From Pseudocitrobacter faecalis (GTDB taxonomy: Bacteria; Pseudomonadota; Gammaproteobacteria; Enterobacterales; Enterobacteriaceae), in assembly GCA_003315335.1 (NCBI GenBank), contig QNRL01000001.1, forward strand, positions 62,001-126,000: DNA of 64,000 nucleotides. Direction: 5' to 3'. Every line of letters starts with the position of its first letter. The stretch's first letter is position 1. Both the position numbers and the translations under genes were made by a program. Below the pieces are notes generated by a model that had not been told where the DNA came from, made no database searches, and saw only the letters and a program-made list of their open reading frames with translations. Shown piece after piece: positions 1-9,065 of this stretch.

Positions 1-2165
1 CGCGCGACGTGCGTGGTGCCGGTCGTCATCCACACGACCGTATCGGTGTTGTCCAGCGACTCATTGTCTTTGGTGTACTGACCGAGCCCGGTATCGTGCG
101 TTGAACGGTTCGGGTATTTCCCTTCCGGGAAGCGCTCGTCTGGATGATAGCGCGTCACCCACAGCTGTTTATCCATAAAGCTCAGGCGATGATAAATCCA
201 CTCGTCTGGAGAGAACTGTGCGCCTTTGGCAACCGGGTGCGTGCCGCCTGCGTACGGGATTATCTGATAGGAAACCGGGTTACCCATGCGGTTTTCTTTA
301 TTTGGATTGCTCAACAGGCGAATAGTACCCGGGTCAAATTTCTGCGCGGCGTCCTTCTCATTACTGATGCCGTACTCATTAATCTGCATGGTACTGGTGC
401 GCGGGCCGCCTGCGGTATTTGGTTTCACTACCGGATCCATTGCCACCAGGCTGTTGTTCTCACCGTCAACGTCGAGGTCGAGACGGAAGTTGTAGATGTG
501 CTGATGCGTGGTACCGACAATATTATGGTCGATCAGCGTGCCGTAACGGGTATCGTCTTTCGCGCTTGGGTCGTGCATAGTTTTGGCCTTCACGCCTTTC
601 ACTGCTTCAATACCGGTGGCACCTGCATCGATACCGATGGTGCCATTTTCGTGGAAGATCCAGTCGAAAATGTAGTCATAGTTGCCTACGGTACTTATCC
701 AGCGCACAACCAGCTCACGACGCTGGGTGCTGACGTTCGGCTGTCCCATCTCCTGGTGCTTATACTCCGGCCCGGCATAGCGTTCGAAAATAGCAATTGC
801 GCGGGGGATCTCGGTGGGGGTGCCAGTGTAGTCGGCAATGGTCTCGTTCAGCAATACGGCGTTAGATGGCGCATCTTTGCCGCGCGCGATAGGCGAGGTG
901 AGGGTACCCATACCGTAGTCACCGGAATCCAGGTACGCTTTGAAGTACCAGCCGATATCCGGATCGCCGTAAGGCACAATCATCCCGCCAAGCGATCCTT
1001 CGTACATCACTTTGCGTTTGGTGCCGTTGTCGTTAAAGGTGACGGTGGAGATCATCGGCCCGACGCGAGAGTTCATGCTCAGATGGAAATCCCAGTTGCG
1101 CCAGTGAATCATATCGCCAGTGATGGTGTAGTTTTTACCTTCTGGTTCAATGATATCCAGCGGTTTCACCGCCGGGGCAACGCGGTCACGTCCATCATAG
1201 GCGCGCGCGGCCATCGGCACCGGGATCACAGGGCCTTCTTCCAGCTTCACAATCTTCTTCTGTTCCAGGTCAACTACCGCAACCAGGTTCTCAATCGGGT
1301 GCGCCCAGTAGTTGCCGTCGCCGACATCCAGATAACTGATCACTTTCAGCAGGCGTCCATCCTGTTTAAGGCCGTCTTTGCCGTCAAAGTAGCCCACGGT
1401 GAGCGGAGTGGTAATGGCTTTTTTAGGATCATTGATGCCGCGTTTTTTCAGTGCTTCAGCATATTCTGTGCTGGCGTTAATGATGTTTTGCACGCTGGCA
1501 AAGTCATCAATCAGCACCATGCCGTGCGCGTCTTTGATGGCCTGCCAGGAGAGGATCTTTTTATTTTGCAGATCAACCACGCCTTCGATGATGTGTTTGC
1601 CATCCAGCATAATGACATCCGCTTTACGCGGTTCTGTCACGGCTTTGCCTTCCAGTGCAAAGGCCCACACGGCGGCTTTCTCAGGCGAGCGCAGTGAGAT
1701 CTCGGTAAAACGGGTATTCGGTTTAAAATCTGGCGATGCTTTGACGATCTCAACGGCTTGCTTGATTTCATCCGCGCTCAGCGCGTTGAGGGGGTGAGGA
1801 GCTTTTTCTACCTGGAAGGTTTGATCCAGACCAGACTGGAATACGTCATTAATGAAGGTATCAGAAACCCAGGCTTTGTTGTCTTTCATCACTACCGGCA
1901 CCTGCAGATTCAGCGTCTGGCCGTTGACGATCGCGGTTTTAGCGCCCGGTTTCACTTTAACGTACGCGCCGTCTTTAATCAGCGTGAAAACTTGTGCGTA
2001 GTCATCCCATTGCACATCAGCGCCAAAATCGGCCAGTGTTTTATCCATCGGCACCATGTGGGCTTCGCCGCCGTGGGCGAAAACCGGTGATTGCCAGGCG
2101 CAAAACAGGGCTACGGCCAGAGCCAGTGCCGTCTTGCGGGGAGAAAAAATAGCGGAGCTTCCCAT
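1..2165 (-). CDS. tynA: primary amine oxidase TynA (3' end cut by window edge)
   Basis: Periplasmic copper/topaquinone amine oxidase that converts phenylethylamine or tyramine to the aldehyde, ammonia and hydrogen peroxide, feeding the neighbouring phenylacetate genes. 721 codons are visible; the E. coli protein is 757 aa, so about 36 C-terminal residues lie beyond the left edge. The ATG at 2165 follows a GAGG ribosome site and opens a signal peptide ending near VFA. Visible family marks are the topaquinone precursor tyrosine in VGNYDYIFDW, two copper-ligand histidines in GTTHQHIYNF, and the catalytic-base aspartate region SYLDVGDGNYWAHP. Translation was read by hand on the minus strand, where the frame stays open to base 1. 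Identity is very secure; a downstream feaB cannot be seen. Confidence 0.97.
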   Translation of the reverse strand, partial: MGSSAIFSPRKTALALAVALFCAWQSPVFAHGGEAHMVPMDKTLADFGADVQWDDYAQVFTLIKDGAYVKVKPGAKTAIVNGQTLNLQVPVVMKDNKAWVSDTFINDVFQSGLDQTFQVEKAPHPLNALSADEIKQAVEIVKASPDFKPNTRFTEISLRSPEKAAVWAFALEGKAVTEPRKADVIMLDGKHIIEGVVDLQNKKILSWQAIKDAHGMVLIDDFASVQNIINASTEYAEALKKRGINDPKKAITTPLTVGYFDGKDGLKQDGRLLKVISYLDVGDGNYWAHPIENLVAVVDLEQKKIVKLEEGPVIPVPMAARAYDGRDRVAPAVKPLDIIEPEGKNYTITGDMIHWRNWDFHLSMNSRVGPMISTVTFNDNGTKRKVMYEGSLGGMIVPYGDPDIGWYFKAYLDSGDYGMGTLTSPIARGKDAPSNAVLLNETIADYTGTPTEIPRAIAIFERYAGPEYKHQEMGQPNVSTQRRELVVRWISTVGNYDYIFDWIFHENGTIGIDAGATGIEAVKGVKAKTMHDPSAKDDTRYGTLIDHNIVGTTHQHIYNFRLDLDVDGENNSLVAMDPVVKPNTAGGPRTSTMQINEYGISNEKDAAQKFDPGTIRLLSNPNKENRMGNPVSYQIIPYAGGTHPVAKGAQFSPDEWIYHRLSFMDKQLWVTRYHPDERFPEGKYPNRSTHDTGLGQYTKDNESLDNTDTVVWMTTGTTHVA

Positions 2166-2282
2166 TTTAAACCTCGTCTTGTTGTTGTGTTTCTCGCTCG
2201 CTACCGCTCTCTGCGGGCGGTTTTTAACGCTTTCACCCTAACAGCCTTGCTGTGAAGTGGTTTGCCTGCTCCTGCCAGGTTG

Positions 2283-2298
2283 TTTGGCAGTTTTGCCA
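2283..2298 (-). promoter_or_regulatory. possible FeaR activator box upstream of tynA
   Basis: On the minus strand this reads TGGCA-N8-AAA, matching the TGNCA-N8-AAA motif reported for FeaR, the AraC-family activator of tynA and feaB in E. coli. It lies about 120 bases upstream of the tynA start. The site is also nearly palindromic, so a chance match is possible. Confidence 0.4.
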
Positions 2299-2302
2299 GA
2301 TA

Positions 2303-2326
2303 TAAAAAATGCCTCCGGAGAGGCAT
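2303..2326 (-). terminator. rho-independent terminator of paaZ
   Basis: A 7-bp stem (ATGCCTC/GAGGCAT, 4-base loop) is followed on the minus strand by a run of six T. It lies downstream of paaZ and just upstream of the tynA control region, so it should insulate tynA from paaZ transcription. Confidence 0.75.
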
Positions 2327-2341
2327 GGTTGTGGGGGCTCT

Positions 2342-2386
2342 CCCTCACCCCGGCCCTCTCCCTGTGGGAGAGGGTTAGGGTGAGGG
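2342..2386. repeat. dispersed palindromic repeat (CCCTCTCCC/GGGAGAGGG type)
   Basis: A central CCCTCTCCC-TGT-GGGAGAGGG hairpin is flanked by CCCTCACCCCGG on one side and TTAGGGTGAGGG on the other. This is one complete copy of the element whose centre is amplified at 14239-14534. A half-copy occurs at 40389-40409. It sits between the paaZ stop codon and the paaZ terminator. Confidence 0.8.
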
Positions 2387-2392
2387 GGCGCC

Positions 2393-4432
2393 TTAGAAAT
2401 CCCCGCTCTGCCGCGCGACCAGCGTCAGGATCGAATAGAGCGCTACCGCCTGCTGGTGCTGGTTGTAAATCTCAACCGACCATTCCACCACACCGCTAGG
2501 TGTCTCTTCCGCCGTTTTCTGTCGCTTGATGGTTTTACGCTTACAGGTCAGACGCACCTGGATGGTGTCACCCGGTTTGACCGGTTCGATAAAGCGCAGA
2601 TTTTCCATGCCATAGTTGGCGATAACCGGCCCGACGCCGGGATCAACAAACAATCCGGCCGCTGCCGAAATCAGGAAGTAACCGTGGGCTACGCGCTCGC
2701 CAAACAGCGATTCGGCGGCGGCGAGTTTGTCCATGTGGGCGTAGAAGTGGTCGCCGCTCAGACAGGCGAAATTCACCACGTCCGCTTCAGTGACCGTGCG
2801 ACGATGGGTCAGCAGGCTGTCGCCGGGCTGGATCTCTTCGAAGTATTTGCGGAACGGATGCACCCGATCTTCCGTGACTGCCGCGCCGCGTACCCACTGT
2901 TTGCCAATGGCGGCGAGCATGGTCGGGCTACCCTGAATAGCGGTACGCTGCATGTAGTGTTTTACCGAGCGTAAGCCGCCCAGTTCTTCGCCACCGCCCG
3001 CGCGCCCCGGGCCACCGTGTACCAGTTGCGGCAGGGGGGAGCCGTGGCCGGTCGATTCTTTTGAGGACTCTTCGTTGAGTACCTGAATACGCCCGTGCGC
3101 GCGTGCCGCGCCGAGAATAAACTCGCGCGCTAATGCGTCGTCGGCGGTCACCAGCGTGCCTGCCAGGCTACCTTCACCCGCCCGTGCCAGCGCCAGCGCG
3201 TGGTCACGGTTCTGATACGGCATCAGCGTCGCAACCGGGCCAAAGGCCTCAACCGAATGGACTGCGCTGATTTCATCTGGCTGCGGGCAGAGCAACAAGG
3301 TCGGTGGGAAGAATGCGCCAGCGGCTTTGTCGTCCGCTTTACCACCCAGCAGAATCTGACATCCCGCTGCCACCAGCAAGTCCACTTTCTCCTGCACATC
3401 CTGACGCTGGTCAATATTGACCAGCGCGCCCATCTTCACGCCTTCCTGCGCCGGGTCGCCGACAACGATTTTCCCCAAACGCGCAATCAGGGCGTCACTG
3501 ACGGCATTGAGTTGATTCTGCGGCACGATGATACGGCGAATCGCGGTACATTTTTGCCCCGCTTTGGCCGTCATCTCGCGAACAATCTCGCGAATGAACA
3601 GAGCAAATTCCGGCTGCTCTGGTGTGACATCGTCGCCCAGCACGCAGCAGTTCAGAGAGTCGGCTTCCATGGTGAATGGAATCGACTTCGCCACGATGTT
3701 GGGATGCACGCGCAGCTGTTGTCCGGTGGCTGCGGAACCGGTGAAGGTGACCACGTCCTGGCTGTCGAGCTTTTCGAGCAGGTCGCCCGCGCCACCGCAG
3801 ATGACGCTTAACGCGCCGTCAGGCACCAGGCCACTGTCGATAATCGATTTCACCATCGCCTGGGTGAGCTGTGCGCTGGCGGTGGCCGGTTTGATGATCG
3901 CCGCCATCCCGGCAAGCCAGGTCGGGGCCAGTTTTTCCAGCATGCCCCAGCAGGGGAAGTTAAAGGCGTTGATGTGAACGGCTACGCCTGATTTTGAGGT
4001 CAGCACATGGCGTGCGGCAAATCCGCCCGCTTTCGAAAGAGGTATCAGTTCATCTTCCGGCCACAGCGTGTCGTCCGGCAGTTCCCGGTTGCCGAGACCT
4101 GCGTAGGTAAAGAGGGTGCCGATCCCGCCTTCGATATCCACCCAACTGTCTGCGCGCGTCGCGCCGGTTTGCGCTGACAGCGCGTAGAAATGTTCTTTTT
4201 CCGCTAACAGGTGTTTGGCCACGGCCTTCAGCATGGCGGCACGTTCAATAAAGGTCATCGCCTGGAGCGCTTTGCTGCCTTGCTCAATGGCATAACGGCG
4301 GGCCTGCGCCATATCCAGCCCTTCGCTGGTGACTTCCCACAGTGCTTCGCCGCTGATGGCATGGTGAATCGTACGGGCGCGCCCCTGGCCGGTTTGCCAT
4401 GCGCCGGATAAGAAGCTGGCTAACTGCTGCAT
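2393..4432 (-). CDS. paaZ: oxepin-CoA hydrolase / 3-oxo-5,6-dehydrosuberyl-CoA semialdehyde dehydrogenase PaaZ
   Basis: Bifunctional ring-opening enzyme of phenylacetate breakdown. The C-terminal MaoC-type hydratase opens oxepin-CoA and the N-terminal NADP aldehyde dehydrogenase oxidises the resulting semialdehyde. At 679 aa it is close to the E. coli length (681). The dehydrogenase covers about residues 1-520 with general base E256 (in FTMEADSLN) and nucleophile C295 (in [10 protein letters not shown]). The hydratase covers about 535-679 with D561 and H566 in GDHFYAHMD. The gene is transcribed divergently from paaA, as in E. coli, across a shared 285-base control region. Confidence 0.98.
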   Translation of the reverse strand: MQQLASFLSGAWQTGQGRARTIHHAISGEALWEVTSEGLDMAQARRYAIEQGSKALQAMTFIERAAMLKAVAKHLLAEKEHFYALSAQTGATRADSWVDIEGGIGTLFTYAGLGNRELPDDTLWPEDELIPLSKAGGFAARHVLTSKSGVAVHINAFNFPCWGMLEKLAPTWLAGMAAIIKPATASAQLTQAMVKSIIDSGLVPDGALSVICGGAGDLLEKLDSQDVVTFTGSAATGQQLRVHPNIVAKSIPFTMEADSLNCCVLGDDVTPEQPEFALFIREIVREMTAKAGQKCTAIRRIIVPQNQLNAVSDALIARLGKIVVGDPAQEGVKMGALVNIDQRQDVQEKVDLLVAAGCQILLGGKADDKAAGAFFPPTLLLCPQPDEISAVHSVEAFGPVATLMPYQNRDHALALARAGEGSLAGTLVTADDALAREFILGAARAHGRIQVLNEESSKESTGHGSPLPQLVHGGPGRAGGGEELGGLRSVKHYMQRTAIQGSPTMLAAIGKQWVRGAAVTEDRVHPFRKYFEEIQPGDSLLTHRRTVTEADVVNFACLSGDHFYAHMDKLAAAESLFGERVAHGYFLISAAAGLFVDPGVGPVIANYGMENLRFIEPVKPGDTIQVRLTCKRKTIKRQKTAEETPSGVVEWSVEIYNQHQQAVALYSILTLVARQSGDF

Positions 4433-4588
4433 CGCTAATCTCCAAATGTTACGTGATTTACTTATACATAGTTAAATTGCGAATCATAAATCGCAAGCTG
4501 ATTTTTAATGTTTTTTTAACATTGTGATCGCTGCGTATTTTGTGCTCTAAGTTAACTTGATGTTTATAAAAGTTATTGTGAAATGCTT

Positions 4589-4604
4589 TGCGAGTGTTGT
4601 CACA
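4589..4604. promoter_or_regulatory. CRP-like binding site
   Basis: The sequence TGCGA-N6-TCACA differs from the CRP consensus TGTGA-N6-TCACA at one base. It lies about 120 bases upstream of the paaA start codon, compatible with the known cAMP-CRP dependence and catabolite repression of the paa promoter in E. coli. Confidence 0.6.
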
Positions 4605-4664
4605 TAATGCACAAACAAAATTTGTGGTTTTATTTAACTAATGTGTAACTTTTAAAAAAGAAAG

Positions 4665-4704
4665 TGATTCAGATGTATTAGGTTAGTGAGTGAATTTAGA
4701 ATCA
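4665..4704. promoter_or_regulatory. PaaX-like operator of paaA
   Basis: TGATTC (4665-4670) and GAATCA (4699-4704) form an inverted repeat just upstream of the paaA ribosome site. TGATTC is the core of the reported PaaX motif. The right arm is 14 bases from the GTG start, a position suited to repression. The long spacing between arms makes the exact operator limits uncertain. Confidence 0.5.
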
Positions 4705-4717
4705 TAAAGGTGATGAC

Positions 4718-5647
4718 GTGACAGAAGAACAACGCTTTAACCAGCGCATCGCGCAGGAAACGGCCATCGAACCGCAGGACTGGATGCCCGACGCCTACCG
4801 TAAAACGCTGATCCGCCAGATTGGTCAGCACGCCCACTCTGAAATTGTCGGCATGTTGCCGGAAGGTAACTGGATCACCCGCGCGCCGACGCTGCGTCGT
4901 AAAGCCATTCTGCTGGCGAAGGTGCAGGATGAAGCGGGGCACGGCCTCTATCTCTACAGCGCAGCGGAAACCCTCGGCTGTGCGCGTGAAGACATCTACC
5001 AGAAGATGCTCGATGGACGCATGAAGTACTCCTCCATCTTTAACTATCCCACTCTGAGCTGGGCCGATATCGGCGTCATTGGTTGGCTGGTCGATGGCGC
5101 GGCAATCGTCAACCAGGTAGCGCTGTGCCGTACCTCTTACGGCCCGTATGCCCGCGCAATGGTGAAAATCTGTAAAGAAGAGAGCTTCCATCAGCGTCAG
5201 GGCTATGAAGCCTGCATGGCGCTGGCACAGGGGAGCGAATCTCAGCGCCAGATGTTGCAGGACGCGATCAACCGTTTCTGGTGGCCGGCGCTGATGATGT
5301 TCGGGCCGAACGACGATAACTCACCGAACAGTGCCCAGAGCCTGGAGTGGCGCATCAAGCTGTTTACCAATGACGAACTGCGTCAGCGCTTTGTTGATAA
5401 CACCGTGCCGCAGGTTGAAATGCTGGGGATGACTATTCCTGATCCTGACCTTCGTTTTGATGAAGCAACCGGCCACTACCGGTTTGGTGAAATTGACTGG
5501 AATGAGTTTAACAACGTGATCCATGGCCGAGGCATCTGTAACCACGAACGCCTGGCCGCAAAACGCAAAGCCTGGGAAGAGGGCGCGTGGGTGCGGGAAG
5601 CCGCGCTGGCGCATGCGCAAAAACAACAAACCCGCAACGCGGCATAA
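4718..5647 (+). CDS. paaA: phenylacetyl-CoA 1,2-epoxidase catalytic subunit PaaA
   Basis: Di-iron oxygenase subunit of the PaaABCE complex, which epoxidises the ring of phenylacetyl-CoA in the cytoplasm. It is 309 aa, the E. coli length. Conserved carboxylate/histidine iron motifs are visible as EAGHGLY ([13 protein letters not shown]) and ESFHQR ([13 protein letters not shown]). The start is GTG at 4718: an ATG four bases upstream is closed at once by a TGA, and AAAGG sits at a suitable distance. First gene of the paaABCDEFGHIJK operon; paaB follows after 11 bases. Confidence 0.98.
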   Translation: MTEEQRFNQRIAQETAIEPQDWMPDAYRKTLIRQIGQHAHSEIVGMLPEGNWITRAPTLRRKAILLAKVQDEAGHGLYLYSAAETLGCAREDIYQKMLDGRMKYSSIFNYPTLSWADIGVIGWLVDGAAIVNQVALCRTSYGPYARAMVKICKEESFHQRQGYEACMALAQGSESQRQMLQDAINRFWWPALMMFGPNDDNSPNSAQSLEWRIKLFTNDELRQRFVDNTVPQVEMLGMTIPDPDLRFDEATGHYRFGEIDWNEFNNVIHGRGICNHERLAAKRKAWEEGAWVREAALAHAQKQQTRNAA

Positions 5648-5658
5648 GGAGAAGCACG

Positions 5659-5946
5659 ATGAGCAATGTTTACTGGCCGTTATATGAAGTTTTTGTTCGC
5701 AGCAAACAGGGGTTATCCCACCGCCATGTAGGCAGCCTTCACGCCGCCGATGACGCGATGGCACTGGAAAACGCGCGCGATGCCTACACCCGTCGCAACG
5801 AAGGCTGTTCTATCTGGGTAGTGAAAGCGAGCGAAATCGTCGCCTCGCAGCCGGAAGAACGCGGTGAATTTTTCGACCCGTCGGAAAGCAAGGTCTATCG
5901 CCATCCGACGTTTTACACCATCCCTGATGGCATCGAGCACATGTGA
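5659..5946 (+). CDS. paaB: phenylacetyl-CoA epoxidase subunit PaaB
   Basis: Small 95-aa subunit of the phenylacetyl-CoA epoxidase multicomponent oxygenase; it bridges PaaA-PaaC heterodimers into the higher-order complex. The start at 5659 (MSNVYWPLYEVF) follows AAGGAG with 8 bases of spacing; a longer in-frame extension upstream runs into paaA and is rejected. Length and N-terminus match E. coli PaaB. It ends 8 bases before paaC, indicating translational coupling. Confidence 0.97.
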   Translation: MSNVYWPLYEVFVRSKQGLSHRHVGSLHAADDAMALENARDAYTRRNEGCSIWVVKASEIVASQPEERGEFFDPSESKVYRHPTFYTIPDGIEHM

Positions 5947-5954
5947 GGTTGGTG

Positions 5955-6710
5955 ATGACGACACAAAATTCTGTCGCGATTTATGCCCAACGTTTGGGTG
6001 ACAACGGCCTGGTGCTCTCGCAGCGTCTTGGCGCCTGGTGCGGCCATGCGCCGGAGCTGGAAATTGACCTGGCGCTGGCGAACATCGGCCTCGATTTACT
6101 CGGTCAGGCCCGCAACTTCCTGAGCTATGCCGCTGAGTGTTACGGCAGCGGCGATGAAGACACACTGGCTTACGGTCGCGAAGAACGCCAGTTCAGTAAT
6201 CTGCTACTGGCGGAACAACCGAATGGCAACTTTGCCGACACCATCGCCCGTCAGTTTCTGATGGACGCCTGGCAAGTTGCGCTTTACAGCCGCCTGGTGC
6301 AGAGCCGCGATGCGCAAATTGCTGCCATTGCTGCCAAGTCTCTTAAAGAAGTGCGTTATCACCTGCGATTCAGCCGCGGCTGGCTGGTGCGTATGGGCGA
6401 CGGCACTGCGGATTCCGCGCAGAAAATGCAGCAGGCGCTGAACAACATCTGGCGCTTTACTGGCGAACTTTTTGAAGTGGATGCCGTTGAGCAGGAACTG
6501 ATTGAGCAGGGTATCGCCGTGGATGTGCGCGAGCTGAAAGACGAGTGGCAGACCACCGTGCGCAGCGCGCTTGCGGATGCCTGCCTGCAACTGCCGGAAG
6601 AAGAGGCTTTCCGCACCGGGGGCAAGCAAGGTCTGCATACCGAACATCTGGGGACGATGCTGGCGGAGATGCAATATCTGCAACGTATCTACCCCGCGCT
6701 TCAGTGGTAA
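5955..6710 (+). CDS. paaC: phenylacetyl-CoA epoxidase structural subunit PaaC
   Basis: 251-aa ferritin-like helical subunit that forms a heterodimer with PaaA and is required for epoxidase activity, although it lacks the catalytic di-iron role. Conserved segments include CGHAPELEIDLALANIGLD near residues 26-44 and GLHTEHLGTMLAEMQYLQR near the C-terminus. The ATG at 5955 (MTTQNS) was chosen over an in-frame ATG four codons upstream because it gives the usual family length of about 248. The first 15 residues differ from E. coli, as expected for a related species. Confidence 0.97.
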   Translation: MTTQNSVAIYAQRLGDNGLVLSQRLGAWCGHAPELEIDLALANIGLDLLGQARNFLSYAAECYGSGDEDTLAYGREERQFSNLLLAEQPNGNFADTIARQFLMDAWQVALYSRLVQSRDAQIAAIAAKSLKEVRYHLRFSRGWLVRMGDGTADSAQKMQQALNNIWRFTGELFEVDAVEQELIEQGIAVDVRELKDEWQTTVRSALADACLQLPEEEAFRTGGKQGLHTEHLGTMLAEMQYLQRIYPALQW

Positions 6711-6723
6711 CCAGGAGGTCATA

Positions 6724-7221
6724 GTGCAACGAATTGCCGCGATAGCACCGTCGAAAGTGCATGAGATCTGGCGCCTGTTGAGCGAGATCCCCGACCCGGA
6801 AGTCCCGGTACTCACCATCACCGATTTAGGCATGGTGCGCAGCGTCGCGCCGCAGGGTGACGGCTGGGAGATCGGTTTTACGCCGACCTATTCCGGCTGC
6901 CCGGCCACGGAGCACCTGCTGGGGGCTATCCGTGACGTGATGACCGAACATGGCTTCACGCCGGTCAATATCGTGCTGCAACTTGACCCTGCCTGGACCA
7001 CAGACTGGATGAACGCCGATGCCCGTGAACGCTTACGCCAGTATGGCATTAGCCCGCCGCAGGCTCATGCCTGCCATGCATCGGTTCCTGAGGATGTGGT
7101 CTGCCCGCGCTGCGGCAGCACGCACACCTCGCTCATTAGCGAATTTGGTTCGACAGCCTGCAAAGCACTCTACCGCTGTGATAGCTGCCGCGAACCCTTC
7201 GACTATTTCAAATGTATTTGA
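6724..7221 (+). CDS. paaD: phenylacetate degradation iron-sulfur maturation protein PaaD
   Basis: 165-aa protein with an N-terminal MIP18/DUF59-type domain (IPDPEVPVLTITDLGMV near residues 20-36, then TPTYSGCPATEHL) and a C-terminal zinc-ribbon-like part (CPRCGS and CDSCREPF). It is thought to help assemble the Fe-S centre of PaaE or to assist the oxygenase; it is not part of the purified complex. The start is GTG at 6724, eight bases after AGGAGG. paaE follows after 7 bases. Confidence 0.96.
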   Translation: MQRIAAIAPSKVHEIWRLLSEIPDPEVPVLTITDLGMVRSVAPQGDGWEIGFTPTYSGCPATEHLLGAIRDVMTEHGFTPVNIVLQLDPAWTTDWMNADARERLRQYGISPPQAHACHASVPEDVVCPRCGSTHTSLISEFGSTACKALYRCDSCREPFDYFKCI

Positions 7222-7228
7222 GGTTGCC

Positions 7229-8299
7229 ATGACGACGTTTCATTCGCTTACGGTGGCAAAAGTGGAACCGGAAACCCGCGATGCGGTGACCATTACTTTT
7301 GCCGTACCCGACACGTTACGGGAGGCTTACGCTTTCCGTCCTGGTCAGCACCTGACGCTGAAAACCCGCATTGGTGGTGAAGAGCTGCGTCGTTGCTACT
7401 CCATCTGCCGTACCGGTACGCCGGGGCAAATTAGCGTTGCGGTGAAAGCCATTGAAGGCGGGCGTTTCTCCCGCTTCGCCCAGAGCGATATCAAGCAAGG
7501 TATGGCGTTTGAGGTGATGGTGCCGCAGGGCCACTTCGGCTATCAACCGCAGGCCGAGCGCACCGCACGCTATCTGGCGATTGCCGCCGGTTCTGGCATC
7601 ACGCCAATGCTGGCGATTATCGAAGCCACGCTTACCACCGAAGCCAATAGCCAGTTCACGCTGATCTACGGTAACCGTAGCAGCCAGAGCATGATGTTCC
7701 GCCAGGCGCTGGCCGACCTGAAAGACAAATACCCGCAACGCCTGCAACTGATCAATCTGTTTAGCCAGGAAACCGTGGAGAGCGAACTGCTTTCTGGCCA
7801 TATCAACAGTGAAAAACTGCACGCGCTGGCCCGCAATCTGGTGCAGTTCGACCAGCTTGATGAAGCGTTTATCTGTGGCCCGGCGGCGATGATGGATGAC
7901 GCGGAAATCGCGCTGCGCGCGTTAGGCATGCCGGAGAAAGCGATTCACCTGGAGCGCTTCAATACACCTGGCAGCACTGTTAAACGCGTCTCCACCGTTC
8001 AGGCCGAAGGTCGTCGCGTGACGATCCGCCACGATGGTCGTGACCGCCAGATCTCCCTGAACGCCGAAGATGAAAGCATTCTTGATGCCGCACTGCGTCA
8101 GGGCGCGGATCTGCCCTACGCCTGTAAAGGCGGTGTCTGCGCTACCTGTAAATGCAAAGTGCTGCGCGGGGAAGTGGAGATGGCAACCAATTACAGCCTT
8201 GAGCCGGATGAAGTGGCGGCGGGCTATGTCCTGAGTTGTCAGTCATTGCCGAAAGGTGATGGTGTGGTTGTTGATTTCGACGCGAAGGGGATGGCATGA
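7229..8299 (+). CDS. paaE: phenylacetyl-CoA epoxidase reductase PaaE
   Basis: 356-aa reductase that passes electrons from NADPH through FAD and a plant-type [2Fe-2S] cluster to the PaaA di-iron site. The FAD-binding motif RRCYSIC lies near residue 53, the nucleotide-binding GSGITPM near 120, and the C-terminal ferredoxin domain has CKGGVCATC and a distal cysteine in VLSCQS. The start is ATG 7229 (MTTFHS); a longer in-frame extension overlaps paaD and has no homologous content. The stop overlaps the paaF start by ATGA. Confidence 0.98.
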   Translation: MTTFHSLTVAKVEPETRDAVTITFAVPDTLREAYAFRPGQHLTLKTRIGGEELRRCYSICRTGTPGQISVAVKAIEGGRFSRFAQSDIKQGMAFEVMVPQGHFGYQPQAERTARYLAIAAGSGITPMLAIIEATLTTEANSQFTLIYGNRSSQSMMFRQALADLKDKYPQRLQLINLFSQETVESELLSGHINSEKLHALARNLVQFDQLDEAFICGPAAMMDDAEIALRALGMPEKAIHLERFNTPGSTVKRVSTVQAEGRRVTIRHDGRDRQISLNAEDESILDAALRQGADLPYACKGGVCATCKCKVLRGEVEMATNYSLEPDEVAAGYVLSCQSLPKGDGVVVDFDAKGMA

Positions 8300-9063
8300 G
8301 CGAACTGATCGTTGCCCGTCACGAACGTGTGTTGCTGCTGACGCTGAATCGCCCGCAGGCGCGCAATGCCCTGAACAATGCCTTGCTGGCACAAATTGCC
8401 AGCGAACTGGAAAACGCCGCGCGCGATCCGGAAATTTCTGCCTGCGTCATCTTTGGCAATGACCGTTTCTTCGCCGCTGGCGCAGATCTCAACGAGATGG
8501 CGGCTAACGATATGCCCGCCACGCTCAACGATATTCGTCCGCGTTTATGGGCGCGTATCGATGCGTTCAATAAACCGCTGATTGCCGCCGTCAATGGCTA
8601 TGCGCTGGGCGCAGGCTGCGAACTCGTGCTGCTGTGTGACACGGTGGTTGCGGGTGATAACGCCCGTTTCGGCTTACCGGAAATCACGCTCGGCATTATG
8701 CCGGGCGCAGGCGGTACCCAGCGTTTAATTCGCTGCGTCGGCAAGGCGCTTGCCAGCCGAATGGTGCTGACGGGTGAAGCGATTGACGTTCATCAGGCGC
8801 AGCAGGCCGGGCTGGTAAGCGACGTCTACCCGGCAGGTTTAACCCTCGAATACGCCCTGAAACTGGCAAAAACCATCGCCCGTCACTCACCGCTGGCGCT
8901 ACAGGCGGCAAAACAGGCGCTGCGGCAGTCGCAGGAAGTTGGGCTGCATGCGGGTCTGCAACAGGAGCGCCAGCTGTTTACGTTACTGAGCGCAACCGAA
9001 GATCGTCAGGAAGGCATCAACGCTTTTCTGCAAAAACGCCAACCAGAATTTAAAGGACGTTAA
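8296..9063 (+). CDS. paaF: 2,3-dehydroadipyl-CoA hydratase PaaF
   Basis: Crotonase-family hydratase of 255 aa that adds water to 2,3-dehydroadipyl-CoA in the beta-oxidation part of the pathway. The oxyanion-hole segments AAGADLNEM and NGYALGAGCELVL and the second catalytic glutamate region GLPEITLGIMPGAGG are present, fitting a hydratase and not an isomerase. Its start overlaps the paaE stop by 4 bases and paaG follows after 2 bases. Length equals the E. coli protein. Confidence 0.97.
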   Translation: MSELIVARHERVLLLTLNRPQARNALNNALLAQIASELENAARDPEISACVIFGNDRFFAAGADLNEMAANDMPATLNDIRPRLWARIDAFNKPLIAAVNGYALGAGCELVLLCDTVVAGDNARFGLPEITLGIMPGAGGTQRLIRCVGKALASRMVLTGEAIDVHQAQQAGLVSDVYPAGLTLEYALKLAKTIARHSPLALQAAKQALRQSQEVGLHAGLQQERQLFTLLSATEDRQEGINAFLQKRQPEFKGR

Positions 9064-9065
9064 CC

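Larger units (their letters stand above)
4433..4717. promoter_or_regulatory. paaZ / paaA divergent control region
   Basis: This AT-rich spacer carries the promoters of paaZ (leftward) and the paaA-K operon (rightward). In E. coli both are repressed by PaaX, relieved by phenylacetyl-CoA, and activated by CRP and IHF. On the paaZ side the reverse strand reads ATGATTCGCAAT near 4478-4489, resembling the reported PaaX motif WWTRTGATTCGYGWT. Separate CRP-like and PaaX-like sites are listed below. I did not assign -10/-35 boxes. Confidence 0.75.

Noticed and set aside
144-1697. 517-codon open frame on the plus strand opposite tynA
   Set aside because: It is antisense to a clear TynA coding sequence, has no ribosome site and no recognisable domain; long antisense frames are common opposite GC-rich genes.
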